From assembly GCF_000208865.1 (NCBI RefSeq), contig NC_018388.1, positions 2,074,652-2,138,651 on the forward strand: DNA of 64,000 nucleotides, read 5' to 3'. The translations under genes and the position numbers were made by a program. This document shows, piece after piece, positions 50,101 through 61,870 of the stretch. Source of the stretch: Neospora caninum Liverpool. Taxonomy: Eukaryota > Apicomplexa > Conoidasida > Eucoccidiorida > Sarcocystidae. Numbering within the stretch: position 1 is the first letter of the stretch; each line of letters opens with the position of its first letter. The notes under the pieces are model-generated. The model was given only the letters and a program-made list of their open reading frames with translations, did no database searches and was not told the origin of the DNA.

Positions 50101-53085
50101 CCCTGAAGAAACTACGGCCAAGTAACGGCTTCACGTGTTGTTCAGGTGCGGCTGTGCCAGGCCGAGAGCAGTGTATCTCGTAAGGGAAGACGGGGGCATG
50201 CAACAGAGTCTAACCTGACCACACGTTCACCAACTGCAAATGCCAGCGGGCACGACTGCGTGTACGAATCAGGGACACGAATAACTGTAGATGACTCTGT
50301 GTAAAGGTTTCGACACGACGAGCAATTTGCTAATGTAGGCGACTGTAGTATCTGCGAGGCATAAGCGTTTTCTCCTAGTCTTCACGGTTGCAGCACGATG
50401 CGTAGTGCAATGTCATTGTGAGTAGCTGAAAGTACACGAATGCCTTCTAGCAGCATGGGGCAATACTTCCTCAAAACAGCGGTCATACGTTTCGGTTGCG
50501 TCCTGTGACCGGACGGTGGAAGGTCCATGAGTATACAGGCGAACGGCGCCACACCGTCGGGCTTCTTCTGCTTCCAGCGGATCCTCTTCCGCCACAGTAT
50601 CGGCGAACCGTTCTCCCACAGATTTCCAATCACTGCGCGTTTCGCCGACCCGAGCCTCACGGGAAGCGGTTGCGATTTTCTCTACGATATTGCTGAAGTT
50701 GCCCTCCACCCGGGCGATGTAAAGCTTCAAAGCGGAACCGATGGCTGTTGTCAGAGTTCTCGCCTGGATCGCTGCAGAGATGAAGGCATAGTGAACGCAC
50801 GCAGACGGGAGCCTTTGGATGGTGGCATTCCACAAAAAAAGCCCTACAGGTTTCTCACCAGCGGGTGCGCTCACTCGCAATCAGCTCAGACGGCGGCCCC
50901 AACGACACACGCTCCGCTTTACACCGACTAGCTTATCTATATTTCGGCACTATCTTCTACTCGACAAAGCCCCTTGAGGCCACGGGTTCACCGTGGTTTG
51001 CCTGTGTGTTTGAGTTAGTGGAGTTGACGCATATTTCCGGTACAGTCCGAACCCACCGTGTGTGCCGCTGAGATCAGGAAGAGCTGCGGCATCTGCAGAA
51101 ATTTCCGATTCATTAGTTGCAGATCGCACTCTTTAAGTGAATCACATGCTGCTGAAGCACATCGTCACACCGGGTGAAAGATTTTTTAGGCACCTGTCAT
51201 TGCCAAGCTCCGCACGTTGAGGATGGCCTCTTTCTCTCCATGACACCTACAATTTTTGGCCAGGATGACAACCCCTGCAGTGACTCGATCAAGCCGATTG
51301 ACGGGATGCAGGTATGCTGAAGGCAGAAAAGAAGCACCAGAGTCTGTCACCGGTTGCACGGTTACAACTGAATTGCCCCTCCATTTTTATAGGTCATGCA
51401 GTCTGTTAGCTCGTAAAGCCTCAAACGGCCGGTTATTCATGATAGCATAGTTGGTGACCTCAAGACGACACCACACAAAAACATGTGGCTCGGCATGCAT
51501 CCTCATTCTCCTAGTCTCGTTTCCTGTTGGCAATGGTGATCCACTACATTTGCTCCTTCTTCTCTCGTTTCGTACCGAGTACTCAGCCTGTCCTGTTTCC
51601 TGTCCCAGGTGTCATCGTAGTGACGGCATCAGCACGACTCGCCTCACCGGACATAAGCTGACGCAGATGGAACCGCTTCAGGACGCCAGTAAGTGACCCC
51701 TGAGTGTAACGTCCCTGCGGATGCACTCTGACCAGTGGGGAAAAGGCACAACATAATACGAGATGATTGCTTGAGGGTATCTAGCGGTGGAGCAGACAAC
51801 GGACATGGTTATGCGGGGTAGCAAGGCGCAGCTGCATAAAACAATTTCAGTTCCGTCCGTCACTGTTCCGCTTGTGTTGCGGGATGTGGTGCGAGACACC
51901 GAGATAAATCCGTATAGCAACGGCACACCTTCGGGGTCGAGACGAATCACGTGCTTTCGAGAGGCGATTAGTCGACGCTGAATTGCTTGTGTCAGTTTGT
52001 GTGTTCATCTGACTAACCAGTCGTATGTCTTACGGCATGCCAGCAGGCTTGAAGGCTGCTACGAGCCCATCGTCCTCGTATAGAACGTGGACGGGAGTGG
52101 TCCAGGGGATAGCGAACTACCACAAAAAAGGAAACACACAAGTCACTACCGCGAAATATGATTTTTGTGGCTCGGGAGCTGTGCTGGCACGAGCCGTTAT
52201 TGCTGTACTCCCGGTTCACGTGAGCTCTATTACAAGGCAAATGAACCATGTCATTGCTGCCGAACGGTCTAACGAGCCAAGACGCTATCATCTCCTCCGG
52301 AGTAATGGGTTATCGGGCGCAGGCGAATATTCCAAAAATTCCTTTTTCAGCGTGCAGATTGTTTACGGCCGTTGAGTTGTACGTACCTCAATTTCCAGGG
52401 TTCTGTGAGTGAGGTGATCTCCGTTGCGAAGAACTGTGTCGCACTTGCATGCCTGATTGTTAACCAGGATGAACTTCCCGCTCTCAATCGCACGCTGATA
52501 GTACGATTCTGGCCGCGACCGAAATTCCCTGGTTACAACTGCAAGAATCCTAAAGGCATCAAGGAGGTACATACACGTGTCATCCTAAAATATAGTGGCC
52601 TCGCCGAATGCATGTACCGAGAAAGTGCGATCCACAGGGGTTCGGTATTCAAGTGCAATTCTGCCGAATCAGTGCCCATGTTCATGGTCGTCGTCGCCCT
52701 TCCCGTGCTGCTGTGCAGCAAGTATGAGTCGGGGGTTCACTCTGCAACTTTTTTTTTGACGGGAAGCTGCATAATACCTCCACAATGACTTGCTGTGAGG
52801 GGCGTCAACATTCTCTTGATCCAGGGACACTTACTCTTTGTCTCGCCAGCGCAGCTTTACATCTGTCTCAAATGTATGCCAGTAGGGTGGCACCACTTTA
52901 ACGGTTATATAGGAGGGGTCAGGGACCGCCTTGAAATTTTCAGGGACGGGGACACATGCTGCGGAGCTGCCTGCAATTTCCGACTTGCATGAAGCAAGTG
53001 CATCCTCATTTCCAACGTGTTCAAGATACCCATGGCAAGAAGCCTCTGCTTCGAGCGTGCCTGTTGAGCATTCAGCCTTGGACAT
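47169..53085 (-). CDS. RluA/Pus9-type RNA pseudouridine synthase, multi-exon
   Basis: This enzyme isomerises uridine to pseudouridine in RNA. The N terminus resembles the eukaryotic Pus9/Rib2 branch ([35 protein letters not shown]). Recognised exons include 53085-52835; an S4-like exon ending at 52387 (acceptor near 52540); an exon with [18 protein letters not shown] at about 52110-52034; 51727-51648 (PVHPQGRY); 51316-51251 with the catalytic motif [17 protein letters not shown]; 50771 to about 50425 ([11 protein letters not shown]); an acidic/charged exon from about 50000 (to near 49460); one ending at 48996 ([11 protein letters not shown]); 48384-48226 ([13 protein letters not shown]); and 47872-47169. 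The usual His of HRLD is Asn here and the catalytic Asp is kept. The last exon carries a Cys cluster ([10 protein letters not shown] … KCDC) before the [13 protein letters not shown] segment. Junctions around the 50.4-49.2 kb exons are approximate. The RNA target cannot be told from sequence. Confidence 0.88.
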
Positions 53086-53124
53086 TGTCTCGCCAGGTTC
53101 TTAACTCGAGGGCGTGACACGGTT

Positions 53125-53817
53125 TCACCTTGAAAAGACCAGGGTCATTTCTCCTCCGTAAATTTTGAAGCTGTTCAGCGTATGGACCAACGCCTGTTTG
53201 CCCGTCGCCGTTCTGTAGACTGGTTTGCCACATTCAGCGGCCAGCATGCAGTTCTCAACAGCCACAGGAATGGTAAAGTTTGTGCATGCTTATCACAGCA
53301 CTACAAACCAGCGTGGGCATGACTGCCACATGTCCACTTCCTTTGTCGTAGCACATCGCGCAACTCCAGCTCGCGACGGTTCGAGCATATTCTTGTCCTG
53401 CGGTGCACCAGGTGAAAGTGATGCAGCAGCAAACAGGGGTCGGCCCGGAGTCGCTGAATCCCTCGCACCACTAAAAGACAATATCAATCACGGATCTGTA
53501 GACGCGAGGCTTGTAATACATACATACAGATGCATACACGCATAGAGATGTGAGGACGCAATCACCTGCATGGTTAGATGAAAAGTGGTAATCGGGCATA
53601 CGTAAGGGAATACATAATAGTTTTCCGACCAAACCAGGCCTGCGACAATAGGCGCCGCTCGTGATTCTAAAACCTCAATCGGCAGTCGAGGTAAATGCCT
53701 CATTGGTATAGCAAAGTCACGCCCTGTCGCAAAGGGACTGCCGCACAACAAAACGGCGGGTCGCAGAGCAGCGACGCCGACACTTGGGGGGAAAAATGAG
53801 TGTGCCAGTAGAAGCAT
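53125..53817 (-). CDS. Small unknown protein, two clear coding exons
   Basis: No family is recognised. One exon ends MRHLPRLPIEVLESRAAPIV … PITTFHLTMQ at a CAG|GTGATT donor near 53570, in phase 0. The last exon continues NCMLAAECGKPVYRTATGKQ ALVHTLNSFKIYGGEMTLVF and stops at 53125. Both read as ordinary globular protein, with no repeats or strong composition bias. The start is uncertain: an ATG at 53817 gives a hydrophobic N terminus, but a strong acceptor (TTTTTCCCCCCAAG) just inside could mean an earlier exon upstream. The stop lies only 39 bp before the pseudouridine synthase start. A GTGAAA donor-like site overlaps the last codons, so this could instead be a 5' part of that gene. Confidence 0.45.
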
Positions 53818-54635
53818 CGATTGAAGGGTGCATTTATACCGAGGAATTCGTCACTATTTCTTTGGTACGCCTTTTGAGGAGCTCTTCCTTGTCTCTCCTG
53901 ATAAAGAGGGTCCGGACTTGCAGACGCGACACACTAAATCGTGGCAACATCGTTTCTCTGGGGCTCACCGGAGCCAACGCGCTGCAAGAGCTACCGTTGC
54001 ATGCATGCACTTACGCTCGCTGGGGCGTTTTGCGTGGACCGAGCCCACCAGTGCATGCGGAGGCGAATTGCGGGAGTTACGACGTCTTTCCCGGTCTCGG
54101 ACTCCAAAGGTACACTAGCATTTTCTCCCGATTTTCCCGAAAGACATTCCTCTGTCGTGGTTTTCCCAGTTCACACTCGCAGCGGACCGGTGTTACCGTT
54201 AGCCGTCGTGAATTCTCAGTCGGTGGACTGTCTGATCAGCTTGTTAACGGACGGGAAACTGGTACCGTCGTGGCAGTCCTGAAGCATCAAGCGTGCTCGA
54301 AGGCGGCTCCGGGTATTCATTATAATTTGTACGCCCATTCTTTTTGCTCAGCAACCACTTGGTTCACATTTATCGTGAATTAACCGGGGGCTTTAACATT
54401 CACCGACGAACCGCCGTCTGATATCGCGTGCTGTGTTGCTTCACCGTGTAGCGTTTTCGAGACGTGCTGTGGCTCGTTGCCTGCCCTTGAAAGGATTTTC
54501 AGCCGAGCATATACATCGCCCACGGTGAAACGACTTTGTCCTGCATACGCACGCGGAGAGTCGAGAGTCGACAGAGTAACGGCTCAGTGCGCCCAAAGCG
54601 TAGCGTTTGTTGTGTCTGCAGTCTGTTTCTCCACA

Positions 54636-56207
54636 ATGGACCCAACAGTGCTTCTCCAGGGTAGGTTAAACGTGGGTAGTTCCTTTGTCATGAGGACCCT
54701 TATCTGTCTCTTTACTTACTGCGGGTGAAGGTCTCAGCGCATGTGATGCCAAATCGGGGACGCTGGCTGCGATTCTCCGCAGCGGAACTCACTGTTGCAC
54801 TACTAAATTTTTGCGACGAATCGGCTGTTCATTTTTGTCGTTTTGCCCGAAGCTTCTGTGACTGTTGATGTCTCCTGCTTTACAGAGCCACTGGATATCG
54901 TAAGGGTGAGCCTGGACGACCGTGTAACAATCAAGTGTAGAGGAGACCGGGAAGTAATGGGCAAGCTGCACGTAAGTTTTTGCTGGGTATTCTCGTGACT
55001 CAGTGGACCAGGCCTCGACTGGTGTGGTATCAGTGGGGATGGCCTCTGGCTGTATTCATCCTGTCTGTATGCACGCGGTATGTAAAGTAGACGCAGAGGA
55101 CGAGAAACGTAACTGTTGAAGAAGGGTTGTTCAAAAAAGCGTAGAAGCTACGATGATTCATTGCACGGGGAAGTACACCCAGCAGTTGGTGTACGGAAGT
55201 CTTCAGATGTCGGTTAATCGTTTGGTCACACTGTATGAAAGAATCGGGAATTTAAGGGTGACCGGATACAACATGCTGCTTCTTTGGTCCGAGGTTAGCG
55301 GAAGCCGCATGTATTATTTGGAGCGCATGCACCACGCCTGTCGTGCATGTCATTCAACAGATCTGCTCGCATGCGCAATCGAAAACGAATTGCGGTGTAA
55401 ATCGACGTGTATGACTTGGTGACACACAGAGCTGCTGAGTAGCGACAGTGTGTGATGATATGACATGTTGAAAGTCGTCCGTATTTGAAGCAGCAGTGCA
55501 TTAGTTTGTGCTGTTCGATGTCGTTCATTGTACACAAGGATATGGCGTTACACAAGTGCGGGTTTGGGGGGGACATTTCTCGTGTCTCTCAGGCGTACGA
55601 TATGCACTTAAACATGGTACTGGGCGATGTTGAAGAAGTCGCCACAACTGTAACGACCGACCCGCTCACCGGTGACGAACAGACTAAGGTAGGATCCAAC
55701 TTTTTCTCGCTGACAACACGGGGGGATATTTTGCGTCTACGGTGCAGTAGGTAGCCGTGTTTCTGCAACAGGGCACGGCACGGGGATTGCCAGCTGCCAT
55801 CTGTGACCCCAGTGAAGTTGCAGAAGCGCCACCAACCACATTTCAGATGGGTGCATTAGCCTCTTGAGTGTGCGGACTTTTTACTTACGAACATGCAGTG
55901 GGTGCCAGCGGGGCGCCGCAGGTCTAGCAGCCTTGCGGACGGTGCCAGCGTTCCTTTACGGACTATTCTGCACTTTTCAGTTGGTCGTTGGGTGAAGATT
56001 TAAACTCTTCAAACGGCTGTGTCCCCAAAACGCCAACGAGTGCATTGGCAGATGGTCTTTCTCGACGGTACGACTCGGTACTTATCGTGCTCCGCGAACT
56101 CTCGATTCATGTTCTATTCACAGAAGACCACTCGGCGGCTTCCACTTATCTTCTTACGTGGAGATGCAATCATCCTCGTGGCGCCAGTGAGCCGTAATAA
56201 ATCATGA
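54636..56207 (+). CDS. LSM3: LSm3, U6 snRNA-associated Sm-like protein
   Basis: LSm3 is a subunit of the heptameric LSm2-8 ring that binds the U6 snRNA 3' end in the nucleus and of the LSm1-7 ring in mRNA decay. Four exons join in phase: 54636-54660 (MDPTVLLQ), 54886-54971, 55593-55688 and 56124-56207, giving 96 residues, close to the usual 90-102. Exon 2 reads [20 protein letters not shown] and then DREVMGKLH; exon 3 [20 protein letters not shown]; exon 4 [20 protein letters not shown]. The Sm1 motif has the LSm3-type D-x-H-L-N-M-x-L-G-D-V-E-E signature, and the Sm2 motif is the FLRGD-I-LV core. Introns use GTAGGT, GTAAGT and GTAGGA donors. Confidence 0.95.
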
Positions 56208-58456
56208 AACCAGCACCGCAGTAGTGACGCACACCGTGCTGCAGATTGCACTCTGCCGACCGACCGCTTATAACAACGGGTTAATCTCGAATTGCTTACA
56301 GCAGACCGGAGGAGCGCCAATGACAAGAAGAGGAGGCGAGGAGACTTTCGCGAACCTATGTCGCTATGAGCCATACACTATGAGGGTCCATCACAGCCCA
56401 GCCCGCAGCTGGATAGGTGATGTCTTGCTGATGAGGTGTAAACAGCTGCTTCTGGCACTTCTGGCGACGAGGAAGTGCCAAATGTTCACACTCGCTTTCG
56501 TCGGTTCCCTGAAAACGAGTCCTGCGTGCTCTTCTGAACTCGACTGGGCGTTGGTGATAGTTACTCGTGTTAAACGTGGATTGTGTGGTTATTTCTTCGG
56601 TTTCAAACGGTAGTTGTGAGTGTGTGCTGTGGCAGTTAGCTGAAGTGACTCAGCTCGGATGGGCCGACCGTTTTTGATCAGACTGCTCTGCATGATCTAG
56701 GGCAGTTTTGATCTGAAATGCGGAGCAATTACCAAATGCCCCTCGGTACGGAGTTTGCTTATGGGTGTTTTAACGGTGTCGGAAAGTGTCTATGAGATCC
56801 GTAGTATATGGTAGCTTCCTCCCTCTTCTCTGTTTCCACCCCTTGCTTTCTTTCCCCCGCTCTTTTTAAGAGGCTGCATCCCAGTGCGCGTCTCGCGATC
56901 CCAGAATGGCGTAGGAAACAGGAGAACGTGCCGATAGTGCAGGCTGCATCTCTTCCAGCGTGCTAACAGCGGCTCAGTGAAGAAAGACTCGTCTTCGTCC
57001 CTTCAGGGTGAGCCCCAGGGAAATTCTTGCTCTGCATTTAGTTGGTCCTCGGTTCATACGTGAGACGTCGAAATTATGTCACGGGGATTTCAGGAGACTA
57101 CCTGCTGCCATTGAGAAAATGTGTCTCTGCACAAGCTTCCGGTGGAGAATGAATTTTTTTTCCGGCACGCGGCGGCGATCTCCTGGAATTCAGCGTTGAT
57201 GGTTTTGTACTTCACTTTAAATATTTCTTCGGCAATACGTTGGTGTGCTGACCACGACCCCATAAGCCGTGCAGGTCCTTCAGTGAGGAATTCTGTTTAC
57301 CGTATTTGGCACCAGGGCAACGTGAGGTTTTTTACGATAGGATATAGGACACACAAAATTAGGGCGGCTGCGACTAAGGCAGAGAACGTGAGTGAGACGC
57401 GCCCGTAGAGTAGAGTCGCATAGTAATGGTGACAAGGAATTCATGCGAGGTAACTCTTCTCAGTTGAGTGACGAGTCCAAAAGGGGGACTTTGCCGCATA
57501 TTTTATCACTCAGTGAAGAACATGGTCGCCGAAAAGGAGATGAGAGGTAATGGTTTCCTTGGGGGGACAATATTGTGAGCTAAAACATAAGAGTCGAGAA
57601 GCGTTTTGCTGATCACTTGTGGTACTTAGCACTCTTGGAAAAGGCCTTATTCTGTTCAGCGTATCACACCACAGTCAACTGACTACTGTGAAATTGTGTT
57701 GCTGAGAATATCGCAACCTCGCTGATCAAAGATTCCCAAGATAACACGGACTACATAACTTTTCTTGCTTCTTGACTTTCGTGGTCCACGGAATAACCCA
57801 CTTCACTTCTAAAAAGTATATCCTCTATAATGTGGCTAGAAGCTGATTGTGTACATTACTGGTGAATTTGAGGCTTTCTATCGGACTTCTTATACAATAT
57901 CAGCCAGCTTGTTTTCTGGATGTCAACTACGGTACTTAAAATCAAGGGTAACAAACTCCGACACATGCAATTGAGCTGTGCTGACACGTTTCACTGGCAC
58001 ACTGGGAAGAATAAAATGCTTGGATTAGATGGAGGGATTTTACCCATAAAGCGGTTTGTCCTTCCAGGTAAATGCCAGAGGCGGCAAGCCATGGTATACT
58101 ATGATATTATTTATACCAGGCAACCAGTTACATTTCTGTGCAGGGATCGTCAGACCTTCGCGGCTCAGTGGCTCATACATCGCGGAACAATAAAAATGGT
58201 GTCGCACTGAAGTCAACACGTTCGGGCGTTCCAAGGCACCTACAGTAACAGCAGAATAGGGCTTTTCTACTGAAGGCATTTCTTTGTATGGGTGGATGGT
58301 TTTAGGCTGTTTGTGCTGACAGTGGTTTAGGCACAACTACCCCAACAGCCCCACCTTTTCCTCAGGCCGACTGCTAGGCCGACACAGGAAACGTCCCCTA
58401 TGCTGAGTGCGCGATGTTACGACGTAAGTCACCAATACTACGGCTAGGAAGCGTGG

Positions 58457-58840
58457 TCAGGGCCTAGATTCGCATTCCTCTGAGGATGGGTGGGTCACGA
58501 GAATTTGCAATGATGGACGCAGTCCCTTGTAAGCCGTGACCATGCTGGCCCGAGCACGCTCATATGCGATGGGTAAGTGCCGCGTGAAGCCAAATGAGGG
58601 TTTCATGTGCGTACTGTTTACAATGATGTCTATTCGAGTACCGAGCGGGTTATTGGACAGTGTTTCCTCGGCTGTTGCTGCACTGAAAATCGCCATATTT
58701 CTTTCATTGAACGGCCGCTCCGGATAGGAGTCGCTCCTTTCAGATGTACCTGAAGATGGTAAATTCTGTGCACAGGTCGTACCCTCTCTTTTCAACAACG
58801 CTTCCGCCTGCGCATATTTCCGCAAAATGATTTTCCTCAT
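58457..58840 (-). CDS. Doubtful 127-codon open frame
   Basis: It starts MRKIILRKYAQAEALLKREG and stays open to a stop with a mixed, non-repetitive composition. It includes a stretch RIDIIVNSTHMKPSFGFTRH and has no recognised domain or clear splice site. It could be one exon of an unresolved gene or a relic. Confidence 0.25.
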   Translation of the reverse strand: MRKIILRKYAQAEALLKREGTTCAQNLPSSGTSERSDSYPERPFNERNMAIFSAATAEETLSNNPLGTRIDIIVNSTHMKPSFGFTRHLPIAYERARASMVTAYKGLRPSLQILVTHPSSEECESRP

Positions 58841-61213
58841 GTGGGAAAGAGAGAGTTATTCTACTACCCTTACGACAGACACAGACTACTAGCTTCAGTC
58901 ACGCGGATTGGGCGTTTTTCCCAATTCCGGAGAGATGTCCTTCAATGTTGACATCGCTCCATAACGTCTCAAGTAGCGAGTACTAATTCGAAGTTCGCTG
59001 TTGCAGCACGCGGATGATTACACACGGGAGGCAACAGACAGGATGTCAAATTGACTCTCTGTACGGTGATGAGCGCTACCGAAACCGGAACCGTAAGACG
59101 ATGTCTGACGTCAGCAGCCTAAGCGAGACAGTTTCTCCACACTGAACAGTTCACAGAGTAGCGGCGGTTCGGGAGAATATTCCTCGCTGTTCTAGAGCGT
59201 CGGCCAACACTGTAACTTATACTTCGCCAGTGCGTGCCCGCCCTACGGAATTTCTATGGAAAGAAAGAGAATCGTTTTGTAGGTAGCTGTCCAACAGGAC
59301 ACATCTACCCCATTGCTGCGGATAGAGGTGACGTACGGGTCTTTTCTCGCCGCGGGAAACGCAGCGGCTAGTGGACGTCTACGCCCTGTCCTTGCCGACT
59401 TCTTGTCGTCCTTCAGAAGAACGGCTTCACTGTGACAGTGGTGGTCACTGCTTCAGTCATGGGGGAAAAAGTAAGATAGCGCAAATGCCATCTCCATTCT
59501 TTTTCGCTTTTTTTGGAATCGCAACTGACGCGTTAACGACAACCAAAACGTGTTTAATGGTAATCCCTGCGAGAATCATTCCCGCATGATCAATGTCTTC
59601 ACAACTCCTGAAGGATATATCTCGTCTTCAGTGACCCAAAATATATTGAAGATAATCATTTCTCCTGGGAACCCTCAGCACTCTTCTGTCTTGCAAACTG
59701 GTACCCAATGCGACGACCGAGTTTGGGTATACCGGTCTTAAGAGACCCGTGCCGAGCGTTATATACTGGAACAGGCATCGCGGTTCATCGGTAAGACGAA
59801 GTTCTTTGCTTCTGCCATGCTTGCAATCGAAAACTCATCGTTTTCCGTGACCTGATTAGACGCACGGGGCACGAGTGCTACGTACTGCAGACCTTTCGGA
59901 AGGGCAACCGGTCATGTTCTTTTCGTTGCCTCTTTTTCTTAGGCTGGAACTCTGAGCTGAGGAAATGCCCACCTGCACGACAGAGAGACTAGGGCTCTCA
60001 GGCAAGCAGACGCCAACGCATTTGGATTCCCTTTGCGGAGTAAGCAAGTCTTCTTCCTGCGGTGGGCGCAGCGTTCAAGTTGACGAGTAACCCTCTACGC
60101 AAGTGACGTAAATACGATTAGAGCAGAATTGACACGGACTGTGGAACCGTTACGAACCTTCATCTTACTAGGAGGCATCCCCTGTCTGACAAATTTTGCG
60201 GCTAACCAAGATACGATGCCGCTCCCTTGCTCAGCGGTTGAGAGAGCCGGCTGTTTCGCACCTGTTGAGCCTTACCATTTTTCATTCAACTACTCAGGAG
60301 CGCGGCGGCTCTTTCATGGTATCTCTTTTTCCCTCTGCGCTTCATGGTGGATATCTCAACGGTATCTGCCGTCTCTCATCGCTAGAGAGACAACGGGGCC
60401 GGGCCGTCGCACCAGATGAACAGCCGGGAGGTGACTGATCATGGGAGACACTCCGTAAGCGGACATGTTACCCCGCCTTTCCTGGATTATTTTCAAGTCG
60501 GGGTGGTTTCTGGCTTCCACATATGACGGTGTATCGCTTTCCCGTGACCCGCAGATGATAAGTAGTGACCCTTCGGGTTCCGTTTTCCCTATGGAGTTCG
60601 TGCCCGGGGCGCGAAGGTGCACCTTTGCTGAACCGAGCCCAACAGCTGTGCTTGAGCGCCGACAGCCTCCGAGCCCCCTCCTCCTGTTTTCTTGCTCCTA
60701 GTACGTACCGTGTGGACGCAGCTAACGGCGCAGACTCTCTCTCGTGGTGAGACAAAAGTCGAGCTCGTCGAAAAAGACTCCAAGTTTGCCCGGGTTAGTG
60801 CTTTGCCCTCCCGGGACACGAATCCTACCTGTTTCAACAAGCACACTACCTTGACAAAAAAGGCATCTTAGAATCTCCTCACGGGGCAAGATCCCTCGCA
60901 GGCGAGCATATCACAAGCGAGCCATAGTCAGCCTCGAAACAGGACATGACATGTTCATGCTGTTCATGTGAGTTCGTGCCCGCGTGTCACCGCTAAATGA
61001 CCCTGAAGCGGCAAATATCCGCGACTTCTGCGCAGCGGAAGGCCAGTTTTCCCCATTCCGTCTATGTACACGGAAAACCATTTACCCATGTAATTTCCCT
61101 TGTTCTTCAAAGTGAGCCTGTGCTAATCGTCTACACAGCACAATCCAGCACGAGCTTCTTCGTGGTTTCCACAGCATCGTTCATAACTCGTTCACCATCG
61201 CCAACGATGAAGT

Positions 61214-61870
61214 TTACACTCGCTTCAACCTCCTCTGCTGTAGGGGAGGCGAGCAGGAGGGAGTAGAGAAAGGCTCAGGGGTTTCATCAGAAACGTTAAG
61301 GACTCTCAATTGGTTCCCAATTTCCTTCTCGACTGACAACCGTATCGCGTCAGTTGTTTCAGCTGGGCTCGCGCCGACTTTGTCTCTGCGCAACTCTCTG
61401 TCTGGTGGTGTCGCTGTCTTGTCTCTCGATAGCTCTCCACTACAGAAGATGATAACAGCCGTGGCTGCCAGCGTTCCCCATGTTGGTAACAAAGTTAAGG
61501 ATAATCGTGCAGACACTAAAGATGGAGCTCTACAAGGAGACGGTGCTCCAGACAGGCATAGCGATTCTCTCGGAAAAGCAGACGAGACATACACCGAATT
61601 GATTCGTCCCACTAATCCCAACACAAAGCAAGGACGGAGTACACGTCCGGATGTTGCCGTGCGTGCTGCAACCTTACAAGGATGTGGATGGGCTAGTCGA
61701 AAAATGATGTGTGGAATGTGAGTAGAAAAACTGTTTTTTGAACCGGAATGGCACGAAATACATAAACTGTGCTTGGCTGTTGCAGGCACTGGGAGGCAAC
61801 AAGAAAAAAGAGTAGTGCTTGCTCCCTGCTCCGCATCTTCAGCATTATCTAAGAGTGGGGCATGGTTCAC
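61214..61870 (-). CDS. Doubtful open frame with hydrophobic segment, possible broken gene
   Basis: The 218-codon frame contains a hydrophobic stretch, LTLLPTWGTLAATAVIIFCS, which could be a signal anchor. A charged tail ending near 61214 follows. Immediately downstream another frame reads coding-like (EEVEASVNFIVGDGERVMND) after a good acceptor-like CTCCCCTACAG, then stops. This is compatible with a spliced secreted protein or a frame-shifted relic. No family is recognised. Confidence 0.25.
   Translation of the reverse strand: MNHAPLLDNAEDAEQGASTTLFSCCLPVPATAKHSLCISCHSGSKNSFSTHIPHIIFRLAHPHPCKVAARTATSGRVLRPCFVLGLVGRINSVYVSSAFPRESLCLSGAPSPCRAPSLVSARLSLTLLPTWGTLAATAVIIFCSGELSRDKTATPPDRELRRDKVGASPAETTDAIRLSVEKEIGNQLRVLNVSDETPEPFSTPSCSPPLQQRRLKRV

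Noticed and set aside
51256..51981. Apparent plus-strand exons with donor/acceptor signals at 51.3-52.0 kb
   Set aside because: The opposite strand encodes conserved pseudouridine synthase motifs ([18 protein letters not shown]) exactly there, so the plus-strand signals are incidental.
60129..60755. Frames at 60.1-60.8 kb considered as a rhoptry-kinase relic
   Set aside because: No glycine loop, catalytic HRD-like or DFG-like motif could be placed, and both strands are equally open.
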